Shown here in pieces: positions 10,146-19,587 of a stretch of 64,000 bases of DNA. The DNA is taken from positions 41,339,419 to 41,403,418 of the forward strand of contig NC_092042.1 in assembly GCF_003086295.3 (NCBI RefSeq), written 5' to 3'. The translations under genes were made by a program, and so were the position numbers. The notes under the pieces were generated by a model. That model was given only the letters and a program-made list of their open reading frames with translations. It ran no database searches and had not been told where the DNA came from. Origin of the DNA: Arachis hypogaea (Eukaryota; Streptophyta; Magnoliopsida; Fabales; Fabaceae). Numbering within the stretch: the first letter of the stretch is position 1; every line of letters begins with the position of its first letter.

Positions 10146-13100
10146 GCATCGACTACATTATAGTCGACGTCACTTCAGCATACAATGCCCTCATTGGGCG
10201 ACCAACCCTAAACAGACTAGCAGCTATAGTCTCAACCCCACACCTCTGTATGAAGTTCCCTACCACAAAGGGAATCGCTACCCTAAAAGGCGACCAAAAA
10301 CTAGCACGGCGATGCTACAACGAAAGCCTGAGCCTAAAAGGGAAAGAGGTCAATACAATAGAACTCGGACGAGTTCAAACCCGAGAAGACCTCCGGCCAC
10401 AACCAGAGGGAGAAACCGAAAAAATCCAAATCGGGAACACACCTGAAAAAATAACAAACGTAGGAGCGAACCTCGAAGCAGGCCTAAAAGGGGAACTCAT
10501 AACCCTCTTAAAAGAGAATTCCGACCTCTTCCCCTGGAAAGCCTCCGACATGCCAGGCATAAGCCCCGACCTGATGTGCCATAAGCTATCAGTATACCCG
10601 GGGTCCAGACCTGTCCAACAAAGACGCCGGAAACTCGGGCCTGAGCGCGTGCAAGCAATAGAAGAACAAGTACAAGCATTACTAGATGCAGGGTTCATTC
10701 GAGAAGTAAAATACCCCCTATGGCTCGCAAACGTGGTCCTGGTAAAAAAGCCCAACGGAAAATGGAGGATGTGCGTCGATTACACGGATCTCAACAAAGC
10801 CTGCCCCAAGGACCCATATCCACTACCAAACATCGACGCCTTAGTAGACGCAGCCTCAGGCTATAGATATCTCTCCTTCATGGACGCGTACTCGGGATAC
10901 AATCAAATCCCGATGTACGGACCCGACCAAGAAAAGACCTCGTTCATAACCCCAAGGGCAAACTACTGCTACGTAGTAATGCCCTTCGGGCTGAAGAACG
11001 CAGGGGCAACCTACCAGAGGCTAATGAACAAAGTGTTCTCAGAGCACATCGGACTACAACTAGAGGTGTACGTCGACGACATGCTGGTAAAGACACAAGA
11101 AGACGGAAACTTGCTGACCGACCTCACCAGTGTCTTCGGCACCCTCAGAAAACACAACATGAGACTCAACCCGACAAAGTGCACCTTCGCCGCAGAAGCC
11201 GGAAAATTCTTAGGCTTCATGTTGACTCAAAGGGGCATCGAAGCAAACCCGGACAAATGCCAAGCGATACTCAATATGAAAAGCCCGACCTGTGTCAGAG
11301 AAGTACAACAGCTGAATGGAAGGCTGGCCGCCCTATCAAGATTTTTGGCAGGATCAGCGATAAAATCACTACCTCTCTACTCACTCCTAAAGAAAGGGAA
11401 ACCCTTCTCATGGACCCCGGAGTGCGAAAAAGCCTTCCAAGAATTCAAGGAATTCCTCGGGCAGCCACCAATCCTAACCCGACCTTTAAAAGGGGAAGAG
11501 CTCGTATTATACCTCTCGGTCGGACATCGGGCAGTCGCTTCAGCATTAATACGAGAAAATGACCAAGGACAACACCCCATATACTTTGTAAGCAAGGCAC
11601 TACAAGGGGCCGAGTTAAACTATCAGAAAATAGAAAAATTCGCCTACGCCCTAGTGTTCACAGCCCGGAGGCTCCGTCCCTACTTTCAAGCCCACACCAT
11701 CAAGGTCCGGACAAACCAACCCATGAGACACATCCTACAAAAAACAGACATGGCAGGACGAATCCTACAATGGGCGGTGGAACTGTCCGAGTTCGACCTT
11801 CACTATGAAGCTCGGACTGCCATAAAATCCCAGTATCTAGCCGACTTCATCGCAGAATACACTGAGACCCCTGGAACCCCACTCTCATGGAATCTGTATG
11901 TCGACGGGTCCTCAAACAAAACAGGAAGCGGAGCCGGGGTTATACTCGAAAGCGACCAAGGAACACGGATAGAACTATCCCTAAAATTCGAGTTCCAGGC
12001 CTCGAACAACCAAGCCGAATACGAGGCCCTACTAGCAGGTCTAAAGCTAGCCGAAGAGGTCGGAGCCCAGAGAATCACGATCTTCAGCGACTCCCAGGTC
12101 GTCACATCTCAAGTAAATGGAAGCTACCAGGCCAAAGACCCAACTATGAAAAAATACCTGGATCAAACACAGGCACAATTACGCCACTTTTCAGAAATAC
12201 AAATCCAGCACATACCTCGGGAACAAAACGCCCGGGCAGACGCCCTCTCAAAGCTCGCCAGCACCAAGCCCAGAGGCAACAACAGAAGTCTCCTCCAGGA
12301 AACTTTACAATCCCCCTCCGTGCTAAGAGAGGAAGAAACGCTGAATATATCCAACCAACAGCAAGGATGGATGACCCCCATACTCAGCTACCTGAAGTCG
12401 GGAACTCTTCCCGCCGAAAGAAAGGGAGCTAAAAGACTCACGAAAGAGGCCCAAAATTATACACTAATTCACGGCGTATTATACAGAAGAGGATTCACAA
12501 ATCCCCTCCTTCGGTGCGTCCCGACCTCAGAAACAAAGAACGTCCTCGAAGAAGTCCACGGAGGCATGTGTGGAAACCATCTCGGAGCTCGGGCATTATC
12601 TAAAAAGGTAGTCCGAGCCGGCTTCTACTGGCCGACCTTGCAGAAAGACGCAACGGAATTCGTGAAAATATGCCCCCCCTGCCAAAAACACGCCAATTTC
12701 CACAAGGCACCACCAGAAGACCTTATCAGCACCACCGCACCATGGCCCTTCGCAAAATGGGGACTTGACCTACTTGGCCCGTTCCCACAAGGACCGGGGC
12801 AAGTCAAATACCTCATAGTAGGGGTCGACTACTTTACAAAGTGGATCGAAGCCGAGCCCTTAGCCACCATTACGGCTCAGAAAAGCCGCAAATTCCTATA
12901 CAAAAACATTGTCACAAGGTTCGGAGTCCCCTACTCCATCACAACAGACAATGGAACACAGTTCACGGACACAAGTTTTCAGAACTTGGTGGCCGAACTA
13001 AAAATCAAACAGCAATTCACATCGGTCGAGCACCCACAAGCCAATGGACAAGCAGAGGCTGCAAATAAAGTCATCTTGGCCGGGTTAAAACGAAGACTCC

Positions 13101-13603
13101 AAGAAGCCAAAGGGGCATGGGCCGAAGAACTCCCCCAGGTACTATGGGCATATCGGACAACCCCGCACTCTACAACGGGAGAATCCCCATTCCGACTAGC
13201 TTACGGGATGGAGGCAATGATTCCTATCGAAATAGATGAAGGGTCGCCCAGAGTCATCTTCTACAACGAAGGAGGCAACCCACAGGCACAAAGGGAAGAA
13301 CTCGACCTCCTCCCCGAGGTCCGAGAAAGAGCCCGAATCCGAGAAGAAGCCTTAAAACGGCGAACGGCCCTCAGATACAATCAAAAGGTAATAAAGCAAA
13401 GTTTCTCCATTCACGACCTGATTCTAATCCGAAATGACATCGGAACACACAAGTCGGGAGAAGGAAAGCTAGCCGCAAATTGGAAAGGGCCCTACAAGGT
13501 AACAGAAGTCTTAGGGACAGGCTACTACAAAATATCCGACCTAGAAGGCAATGAGCTGCCCAGGGCCTGGCACGCCTGTAATCTAAGACGGTACTACAGC
13601 TAG
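10139..13603 (+). CDS. Element C pol: protease end, reverse transcriptase, RNase H (x2), integrase
   Basis: The frame is open from 10139 (previous in-frame stop 10136-10138) to TAG at 13601; the first ATG is 10250, which lies after the protease tail (ALIGRPTLNRL). Counting from 10250: RT at about 120-310 with YVDD at 274-277 and MPFGLKNAGATYQR; connection and first RNase H at about 370-500; archaeal-type RNase H at about 545-670 (LYVDGSSNKTGSGAG, NNQAEYEALLAGL, DSQVV); integrase zinc finger at about 765-810 (HGGMCGNHLG, CPPCQKH); integrase core with D at about 840 (WGLDLLG), D at about 900 (TDNGTQF), E at about 935 (HPQANGQAEA); C-terminal GPYKVTEV. All catalytic residues that I can see are present. 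Copies RNA to DNA and integrates it. Confidence 0.92.
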   Translation, partial: KLSIDYIIVDVTSAYNALIGRPTLNRLAAIVSTPHLCMKFPTTKGIATLKGDQKLARRCYNESLSLKGKEVNTIELGRVQTREDLRPQPEGETEKIQIGNTPEKITNVGANLEAGLKGELITLLKENSDLFPWKASDMPGISPDLMCHKLSVYPGSRPVQQRRRKLGPERVQAIEEQVQALLDAGFIREVKYPLWLANVVLVKKPNGKWRMCVDYTDLNKACPKDPYPLPNIDALVDAASGYRYLSFMDAYSGYNQIPMYGPDQEKTSFITPRANYCYVVMPFGLKNAGATYQRLMNKVFSEHIGLQLEVYVDDMLVKTQEDGNLLTDLTSVFGTLRKHNMRLNPTKCTFAAEAGKFLGFMLTQRGIEANPDKCQAILNMKSPTCVREVQQLNGRLAALSRFLAGSAIKSLPLYSLLKKGKPFSWTPECEKAFQEFKEFLGQPPILTRPLKGEELVLYLSVGHRAVASALIRENDQGQHPIYFVSKALQGAELNYQKIEKFAYALVFTARRLRPYFQAHTIKVRTNQPMRHILQKTDMAGRILQWAVELSEFDLHYEARTAIKSQYLADFIAEYTETPGTPLSWNLYVDGSSNKTGSGAGVILESDQGTRIELSLKFEFQASNNQAEYEALLAGLKLAEEVGAQRITIFSDSQVVTSQVNGSYQAKDPTMKKYLDQTQAQLRHFSEIQIQHIPREQNARADALSKLASTKPRGNNRSLLQETLQSPSVLREEETLNISNQQQGWMTPILSYLKSGTLPAERKGAKRLTKEAQNYTLIHGVLYRRGFTNPLLRCVPTSETKNVLEEVHGGMCGNHLGARALSKKVVRAGFYWPTLQKDATEFVKICPPCQKHANFHKAPPEDLISTTAPWPFAKWGLDLLGPFPQGPGQVKYLIVGVDYFTKWIEAEPLATITAQKSRKFLYKNIVTRFGVPYSITTDNGTQFTDTSFQNLVAELKIKQQFTSVEHPQANGQAEAANKVILAGLKRRLQEAKGAWAEELPQVLWAYRTTPHSTTGESPFRLAYGMEAMIPIEIDEGSPRVIFYNEGGNPQAQREELDLLPEVRERARIREEALKRRTALRYNQKVIKQSFSIHDLILIRNDIGTHKSGEGKLAANWKGPYKVTEVLGTGYYKISDLEGNELPRAWHACNLRRYYS

Positions 13604-14470
13604 AAAAAACTTAACCCGAGGTGTACTCTTTTTCCCTACAAGGGTTTTTTAATGAGACACCCGGTTAAGTAGGATACCCGACCTAGTCAAAGGGTAAACA
13701 CTTTGTAAATATTCTTTCTTTTTTAAATACTAATCAAATTTCTCTATTTTCTCTCCCTCATGATGAAGCAAATCCTAGAAAGTACCCCACCAAGGCGCAT
13801 TAATTTATGCTCGGCAAAACGCAAAAAATCATTTGCCAAGAGACCATACAAGGTCGGCAAAGATAAAGCGACGAGGTTCAAATTAATGTGAGAAGTTATA
13901 AAGTAACTCTGAAACGGCTCGAAGAGCCAAATAAAAAGAGGTTACAAAAATAACTTAAAAAGGCCGACCAAATGACGAAGTCGGACCCAACAAAAGGGAA
14001 AGTTATAAAGTAACTCTGAAATGGCTCGAAAAGCCAAATAAAAAGAGATTACAGAAATAACTCAAAAGGGCCGACCAACGACAAAGTCGGACCTAACAAA
14101 AAGGAGGTACTCGAGCACCCGATGTCCGAGAAAAAGCTCGGACCCAAGAAAGAAGCCTTAAAACGGCAAGAACCAAGATTTCGAAAAACGCTTACTAAAA
14201 AGTTGCTTTACAAAAGCAACTAAAAAGTACAAAGCGAAAAGAACGAAATCAAAGGAAGTTTCAAAACGCTAGCTAAAAAGTTGTTATCCAAAAACAACTA
14301 AAAAGCACAGAAGCGGAAACAATAGGTCAAAACGCGAACAAAAACACCGCATAATAAGCTAAAAAGTTACTAAAAAGTAGCTAAAAGCAAAAAGGTGTTC
14401 AAAGCGTTCAACAGAAACCATCCAAAAGACAAAAGAGCCCACAGGCCGGGCACAAAACCACTAAAAAAGA
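13604..14470 (+). other. Spacer of element C with a 107-bp tandem repeat
   Basis: Non-coding on both strands. Two near-identical copies of a 107-bp unit start at 13895 (GTTATAAAGTAACTCTGAAA) and 14002. Looser repeats of ACTAAAAAGTTG...CAACTAAAAAG follow at 14190-14310. It separates the sense pol genes from the antisense gene and is where the two convergent transcripts would end. Confidence 0.75.
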
Positions 14471-16368
14471 TTACAGAGGATCAAGGTCCTTTCCAGACTC
14501 CACATCAACAGCAGGCTGCGGAGGAAACATAGATATCGGGACTGCATCAACGGCAACATCATCCCGACCAGATCTATCCCCGACCAAAGGTGAAGTCGGG
14601 TTCTCAACCGGAGCTTTGGGGTCGGACATCGGAACCTCATCCTCGGAAGGAGCAGGAACAATCTTCCCCTCCACAACAACGTTGTCCGTACTGAATAAGC
14701 TCAGATCCAGGTCAGGAGCAAGAACCCGGACTTGAGCCTTCAAATTCTCAAACATGGCATCCATACCCTTGGCCACATGACCTTCCAGCTCGTAAAACTT
14801 GTCCTGTGCAGATTGCAACTCCTCCTTTGTCTCCACAAGCTCGGTATATAGCCGAGTATAATTCTCTGTAGCCGCCTTCGCCATCTCCTCAGATGTCTTC
14901 GCTGCCGCCACAGCCGCGGTAGCTTTAGTTTTCTCTTTCTCCAAAGAGGCCTCCAGCTCAGTAATCCTGGCAGCCTTCATCTGACTAATCCTATCAAGCT
15001 CGGACTGAGTCCTCTCAAGTCGGGAGCTGGTCGCCCCAAGGGGGGATTTCTTGAACTCCCGGGCAATAGCGGCATGAAGACTAGCCATCCGGACACAGCT
15101 CCGCGCCATATACTGAAAATGATGCTCCATAGACACATCATCAGTAGAAATGAAAGTCTGAGGGAGGATGTGCTGCTCAATCCAACCAAGAGCATCGAAG
15201 TCCTTGTCATTGAAACCGGCAAGCTCTTGAGAGGTCTTCTGCTTCTTGGGAGGAGGACCCGAGAACGGAGGAGGAGAAGAGGTAGCAGGCCCAGAGGTCG
15301 GAGGATCCTGACTTATAGCTCGGAACTGGGGAGTCGGAATAGTCTTCGACCAAGTCTGAACACCTATAGTAGTCTTCTGCGGAGAAGATCGGGCAGAAGC
15401 ATCCCCGGCCTCGAGATTTCGAGCAGCCACCGACTTCTTCGCCCGACGAAGAAACTTCATGGAATCCGCCTGAGAAGACATCTCTGCAGAAATAAAAAGG
15501 AAAAAAGATCACCACAACAGAAATTCCACCAAAACAAAACCCAAATACTAAGAAAGATAAATCTCAAAAGAGGTCGGGAACTACCTAACTCGGAATGGAG
15601 AAGGCTTGGATCTCCCAACATTTTCTTCGTGTCCAAGTGAGGTGCCCGACCCCATAAACTGCTCACCACACCCACAAAGGCCTGCTCCACCTCATCTAGA
15701 CTCTCAAAAGTATACTTAGCAGACACTATATTCTCCTGCCAACAAAGAGGAAAAGAAGGCTCCCCACTCTCATCTAGAAAGAAAGGTCGGACGTCTCCAA
15801 CAGCCCGGACCTTGAAATAAAAGTTCTTAAAATCGTGAAAAGACTCATCATACAGGGTACAGAACTTCCTCCCCTGGTTAGCCCTAAAAGAGACCCAAGA
15901 CACCTTCCCTCCGCCCGACCCCGGCTTCGTCAACACAAACAAATAGGAAAAAAGGGAAATAGAGGGAGAGACACCCAGAAACTGACACAAAAGTTGAAAC
16001 AGCTTTAAAAACGCCCAAGAATTCGGATGGAGCTGCGTAGGGGCGAGGTTACAAGACCACAACACCTCGGACTCCAGGTCGGTAAAAGGAAGTCGGACAT
16101 TCAGCTTAGAGAAGAAACAGTCATAAGCATAAAAGAAGAGCTTCTCGGAACTATCTAAAGGCGGGAAGCACACTCTCTCCTCGGAATCCGGGGCTACTAA
16201 CTCATAATCCCTCTCAGATTCTCTATCTTCACATATGCTACATTGCCTACGGAACCTAGCTAAATACTCAGAATCTACCACAGAAGGAACTCTTAGGGGA
16301 ACGGGATCTACCCAACCAAGACCACTCGGAATCTTGGTCGACATCGCCTGAAGAACCTTTCGAGACAT
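14471..16368 (-). CDS. Element C antisense gene, two exons, gypsy-associated 'transposon' protein
   Basis: On the minus strand, exon 1 is 16368-15585 (ATG 16368, MSRKVLQ; alternative ATG 16344, MSTKIPSG). A 101-base intron 15584-15484 follows, then exon 2 is 15483-14471. The splice is GT-AG and keeps frame (see the intron entry). About 598 residues. Exon 1 resembles the Putative gypsy type transposon family (PF04195, from memory): FFSKLNVRLPFTDLE, LLCQFLGVSP, WVSFRANQGRKFC. Exon 2 is a long charged coiled coil (about residues 95-250: ELEASLEKEKTKATAAV, ELVETKEELQSAQ) with Pro/Ser-rich ends. Antisense extra ORFs are known from Tat elements such as Grande. Function unknown. Upstream TTCTTTGTAG|GCAAG near 16377-16391 could be the acceptor of a 5'-UTR intron. 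Confidence 0.8.
15484..15584 (-). other. Predicted intron in the antisense gene of C
   Basis: Donor AG|GTAGTT (GT at 15584-15583), acceptor TTTATTTCTGCAG| (AG ends at 15484) with a T-rich tract before it. Exon 1 ends after the first base of a codon and exon 2 supplies AG followed by ATG (15481), so the frames join without a shift or stop. Read without splicing, exon 1 runs into a hydrophobic tail and a stop at 15457. Length 101 is typical for a plant intron. Confidence 0.75.
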
Positions 16369-16973
16369 AAAAATCTTGCCTACAAAGAAGAATACAACAA
16401 GCAAGGCAAAAATCACATAAAGGCAGACAGCGAAAACCCATTCAGCAAGGCGAGAAAACCAAGTTCTTTTAGAAGAAAATACAGAAACCCGAAAACGAAA
16501 TACCAAGAGAAAAGAGCCCCCCACATACAAACAACCAAAGCAATAGCGGCGCCTCTTTTCGGGGCAACCCAGGCATAGAAGAAAAAGAAACAGAAGCATA
16601 TGTGCGCAAAGAAAATGAAGACGAGAACAAACCTGGAAGAAAGGAAGAAGACGACGAGCTCCGATGCAAGGAGAACGAAAACGGCGGCACAGAGGAAACC
16701 CCGGAAAAACCCACAGAAAGAATCGGAGAAGAAGAACAAAGAAGGAGCGGCGCTCAAAGGAGAGGTGGCAAAAACTCAGAAAATGGAAAGGGAACAGAAT
16801 AAACGAAGAAAATGAGGAAAGGGGCAAATAAATAATGCCTTCACAGAGCCCGAACGGAAATCGAGGAGAAACGGTAAAAAGCAATAAATGCTGAAACGGC
16901 CGTTTTCAAATTTTGAAAAAACTACTATGCCCGAGCTCGACCTCCCAAAAAGGACGAACTCAGGCAGGGGCAC
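16369..16973. other. 3' spacer and polypurine region of element C
   Basis: About 600 bases between the antisense gene start and the 3' LTR. Purine-rich on the plus strand (GGAAGAAGACGACG-like); no convincing ORF. CAGGCAGGGGCAC immediately precedes the LTR and is the likely plus-strand priming tract. The antisense promoter should lie here or in the LTR. Confidence 0.6.
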
Positions 16974-17421
16974 TGTTCATACCCTGACCGAGTTCCCCAA
17001 ACTCGGAAAGTTCATAGAAGGTCCGACCTCGTCCCAAGGCCCACGCCTGAGGTCGGACCTCGGACAAATAAGCTAAGAAGGCCCATCAGAAGGAACGAAG
17101 CCCAAAACCTAAAGGCCGAAAAGGCCTAAAGAAAGGCGGTTCCACAAAGATAGGGATAAAACTCCCAAAAGATAAGATAAGATAAGAATATCTTATCCAG
17201 GGAAGATCACGACCAACTACTATAAATACACTGGAGCACCCAGGTATAACTCATACTCTAATTCTACTCAATATCTGCTTAGACCCATGCTAACTTAAGC
17301 ATCGGAGTGTCATTGCAGGTACAACCACCAACCACTCCACATATCAAGCTCGGGTCCCTGACCCCCACCTCGGGCCTCACCAAGACGTCCGAGCTACTCG
17401 TTTCAGGTAACCCCCGGAACA
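16974..17421 (+). repeat. 3' LTR of element C
   Basis: 448 bp, one base different from the 5' LTR by eye comparison. Followed by the target duplication AAGAG (17422-17426) and the resumed gag-protease frame of B. Confidence 0.96.
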
Positions 17422-17426
17422 AAGAG

Positions 17427-17582
17427 CTTCTCTCAAAACAGAGCCAAACAGAGCCCCCACAGTCAAACTCTAAGTTTGGTGTTGGGAGGCCACAACCAAA
17501 TTCTAAGTTTGGTGTTGAACCCCCACATTCAAACTCTAAGTTTGGTGTTGGGAGGTTCCAACATAGCTCTGAGCATTTCTGA
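17427..17582 (+). pseudogene. Element B gag-protease, C-terminal end with NSKFGV repeats
   Basis: Resumes the reading frame broken at 7932 and ends at TGA 17580-17582. It encodes three tandem units ending NSKFGV (QSNSKFGVGRPQ, PNSKFGVEPP, HSNSKFGVGRF). The DNA of each unit contains CTAAGTTTGGTGTT, the same word found in non-coding parts of this and other elements. Element A has the same three repeats at about 23601-23700. Confidence 0.85.
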
Positions 17583-17631
17583 GGCTCCATGAGAGTCCTC
17601 TGTCAAGCTAATGACATTAAAGAAGCGCTTG

Positions 17632-17647
17632 TTGGGAGGCAACCCAA
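17632..17647 (+). other. Conserved hairpin after gag-protease of B
   Basis: TTGGGAGGCAACCCAA: a 5-bp stem (extendable by a G.U pair) with loop AGGCAA, 50 bases after the stop codon. Homologous position and loop to GGTGGGAGACAACCCACC in D, F and J, with a compensated pair change in the stem. Confidence 0.75.
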
Positions 17648-17785
17648 TGTTATATTTTGACTATTTTCCTTTGTTATTTTATGTTTTTTGTAGGTTGATG
17701 ATCATGAGAAGTCACAAAATCAATGAAAAAAAGCAAAAACAGAATGAAAAATAGGAAGAAAAACATCACACCCTGGAGGAAGAAC

Positions 17786-17962
17786 CTGTTGGCGTTTAAA
17801 CGCCAGTAAGGCTAGCTGTTGGGCGTTTAACGCCCAGTCTGGCACCATTCTGGGCGTTTAACGCCAGAAAGGGGCACCAGACTGGCGTTAAATGCCAGAA
17901 AAGGGCAAGAAGCTGGCGTTAAATGCCAGAAATGGGCACCAGCTCGGCGTTTAACGCCAGAA
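17786..17962 (+). repeat. GGCGTTTAACGCC dyad array upstream of the 3' ORF of B
   Basis: Six dyads (for example CTGGCGTTTAAACGCCAG, GGGCGTTTAACGCCC, CTGGCGTTAAATGCCAG) at 25-35 base spacing, with GGCACCA-like linkers. Similar arrays lie in the leader (4913-5062), degenerate in the LTRs, and in A at 23898-24140. Confidence 0.85.
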
Positions 17963-18388
17963 TTGGCTCAAAACGCAATTTTTCTTGCCATTTGGTGCAG
18001 GGATGACTTTTCCTTGACACCTCAGGATCTGTGGACCCCACAGGATCCCCACCTACCCTACAACTCTCTCTCTCTTCTTCACCCATTCACCAATCACCTC
18101 AACACCTCTTCCCCAAAAACCCTTCACCTATCAAATCCCATCTTTCTCTTCACCACTCACATCCATCCTTCATAAAACCCCACCTACCTCACCATTCAAA
18201 TTCAAACCACTTTCCCACCCAAACCCACCCTCACTTGACCGAACCCTACCCCTCCCCCACTCCTATATAAACCCTTCTTCACTCCTTCATTTTCACACAA
18301 CCTAAACACCACTTCTTCCCCTTTTGGCCGAACACAAAGCCATTCCCTTCTTCCTCATTTCTTCTTCTTCTACTCTCTTCTTTCTTCT
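17963..18388 (+). promoter_or_regulatory. Internal promoter region ahead of the 3' ORF of B
   Basis: A pyrimidine-rich stretch (CTCTCTCTCTTCTTCACCC, many CACC) leads to TATATAA at 18264-18270. TTCACTCC...CATTTTCACACAAC follows at the distance expected for a plant transcription start (about 25-35 bases). Element A has the same layout with TATATATA at 24425-24432. It suggests that the 3' ORF is transcribed separately. The ATG is about 195 bases downstream of the TATA box. Confidence 0.6.
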
Positions 18389-18427
18389 TTTGCTCGAGGA
18401 CGAGCAAATCTTTTAAGTTTGGTGTGG
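18389..18427 (+). other. AGGA-loop hairpin plus TTTAAGTTTGGTGTG module (first copy in B)
   Basis: TTTGCTCGAGGACGAGCAAA (18389-18408) is a perfect 8-bp stem with loop AGGA. Six bases later TTTTAAGTTTGGTGTGG follows. It sits about 35 bases before the ATG of the 3' ORF. Confidence 0.8.
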
Positions 18428-18462
18428 TAAAAGCATTGCTTTTTGTTTTTCCATAACTATTT

Positions 18463-19587
18463 ATGGCATCCAAGGCCGGAGAAACCTCTAGAAAGAGGAA
18501 AGGGAAGGCAAAAGCTTCCACCTCCGAGTCATGGGAGATGGAGAGATTCATCTCAAGGGTGCATCAAGACCACTTCTATGAAGTTGTGGCCTTGAAGAAG
18601 GTGATCCCCGAGGTCCCTTTTTCACTCAAAAAGGGTGAATATCCGGAGATCCGACATGAGATCCGAAGAAGAGGTTGGGAAGTTCTTACCAACCCCATTC
18701 AACAAGTCGGAATCTTAATGGTTCAAGAGTTCTGTGCCAATGCATGGATCACCAAGAACCATGATCAAAGTGTGAACCCGGATCCAAAGAATTATCTTAC
18801 TATGGTTCGGGGGAAATACTTGGATTTTAGTCCGGAAAGTGTAAGGTTGGCATTCAATTTGCCCATGATGCAAGGAGATGAACATCCTTACACTAGAAGG
18901 GTCAACTTTGATCAAAGGTTGGACCAAGTCCTCACAGTTATTTGTGAAGAGGGTGCCCAATGGAAGAGAGATTCAAGAGGGAAGCTGGTTCAATTGAGAA
19001 GGCATGACCTCAAGACTGTGGCTAGAGGATGGTTGGAGTTTATTCAACGCTCAATCATTCCCACTAGCAACCGGTCCGAAGTTACCATAGACCGGGCTAT
19101 CATGATTCATAGCATCATGATTGGAGAAGAAATAGAAGTTCATGAGGTTACAGCTCAAGAACTCTATAAGGTGGCAGACAAGTCCTCTACCTTGGCAAGG
19201 TTAGCCTTCCCTCATCTCATTTGTCACCTCTGTTATTCGGTTGGAGTTGACATAGAGGGAGACATCCCTATTGATGAGGACAAGCCCATCACTAAGAAGA
19301 GGATGGAGCACACAAGAGACCCCACTCATCATGAGATCCCTGAGATTCCTCAAGGGATACACTTTCCTCCACAAAACTATTGGGAGCAACTAAACACCTC
19401 CCTAGGAGAATTGAGTTCCAACATGGGACAACTAAGGGTGGAGCACCAAGAACACTCCATCATCCTCCATGAAATTAGAGAAGATCAAAGAATCATGAGA
19501 GAGGAGCAACAAAGACAAGGAAGAGACATTGAGGAGCTCAAGCACTCCATAGGATCTTCAAGAGGAAGAAAGAGCCGCCATCACTAA
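18463..19587 (+). CDS. Element B 3' ORF, plant 'transposon protein' family
   Basis: 374 codons, intact. The first ATG after the TATA box fits. The basic, Ser/Lys-rich N-terminus (MASKAGETSRKRKGKAKAS) looks nuclear. The middle (residues about 25-280) resembles Putative plant transposon protein (PF20167, from memory): RRRGWEVLTNPIQQVG, ARGWLEFIQRSIIPTSNRSE, DRAIMIHSIMIGEE, HLICHLCYSVGV. A C-terminal coiled coil spans about 305-365 (QLNTSLGELSSNMGQLR). No membrane segment is seen, so despite its env-like position it does not look like an envelope protein. A second, frameshifted copy is in A (24626-25775) and a distant one in D (34574-35878). Its conservation in elements that have lost pol suggests a useful role; biochemical function unknown. 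Confidence 0.85.
   Translation: MASKAGETSRKRKGKAKASTSESWEMERFISRVHQDHFYEVVALKKVIPEVPFSLKKGEYPEIRHEIRRRGWEVLTNPIQQVGILMVQEFCANAWITKNHDQSVNPDPKNYLTMVRGKYLDFSPESVRLAFNLPMMQGDEHPYTRRVNFDQRLDQVLTVICEEGAQWKRDSRGKLVQLRRHDLKTVARGWLEFIQRSIIPTSNRSEVTIDRAIMIHSIMIGEEIEVHEVTAQELYKVADKSSTLARLAFPHLICHLCYSVGVDIEGDIPIDEDKPITKKRMEHTRDPTHHEIPEIPQGIHFPPQNYWEQLNTSLGELSSNMGQLRVEHQEHSIILHEIREDQRIMREEQQRQGRDIEELKHSIGSSRGRKSRHH

Larger units (their letters stand above)
7933..17421 (+). mobile_element. Element C: young Tat-type Ty3/gypsy retrotransposon with antisense gene
   Basis: 9489 bp, with two 448-bp LTRs differing at one position by my reading (8240 G versus 17281 A). Both sides carry the duplication AAGAG (7928-7932 and 17422-17426). 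Order: LTR, tRNA-Asp PBS, gag-protease, RT with two RNase H domains, integrase, a repeat-bearing spacer, a two-exon antisense gene, purine-rich tract, LTR. The archaeal-type RNase H and the gag zinc motif place it in the Tat lineage. GC content and codon use (CTC, GAC, CGG rich) are clearly higher than in the AT-rich host B. It is inserted in the coding frame of the protease ORF of B. Confidence 0.95.

Noticed and set aside
16413..16884. Upstream extension of the antisense frame and overlapping minus-strand ORFs, and plus-strand ORFs at 16600-16815
   Set aside because: Phe/Leu-rich or Lys/Glu-rich low-complexity translations of a purine-biased tract. A likely 3' splice acceptor near 16377 makes this region untranslated or promoter sequence.
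18463..19587. 3' ORF of A/B/D as a retroviral-type envelope gene
   Set aside because: The position is env-like, but there is no signal peptide, membrane segment or fusion-type region. The protein is basic with a coiled coil.
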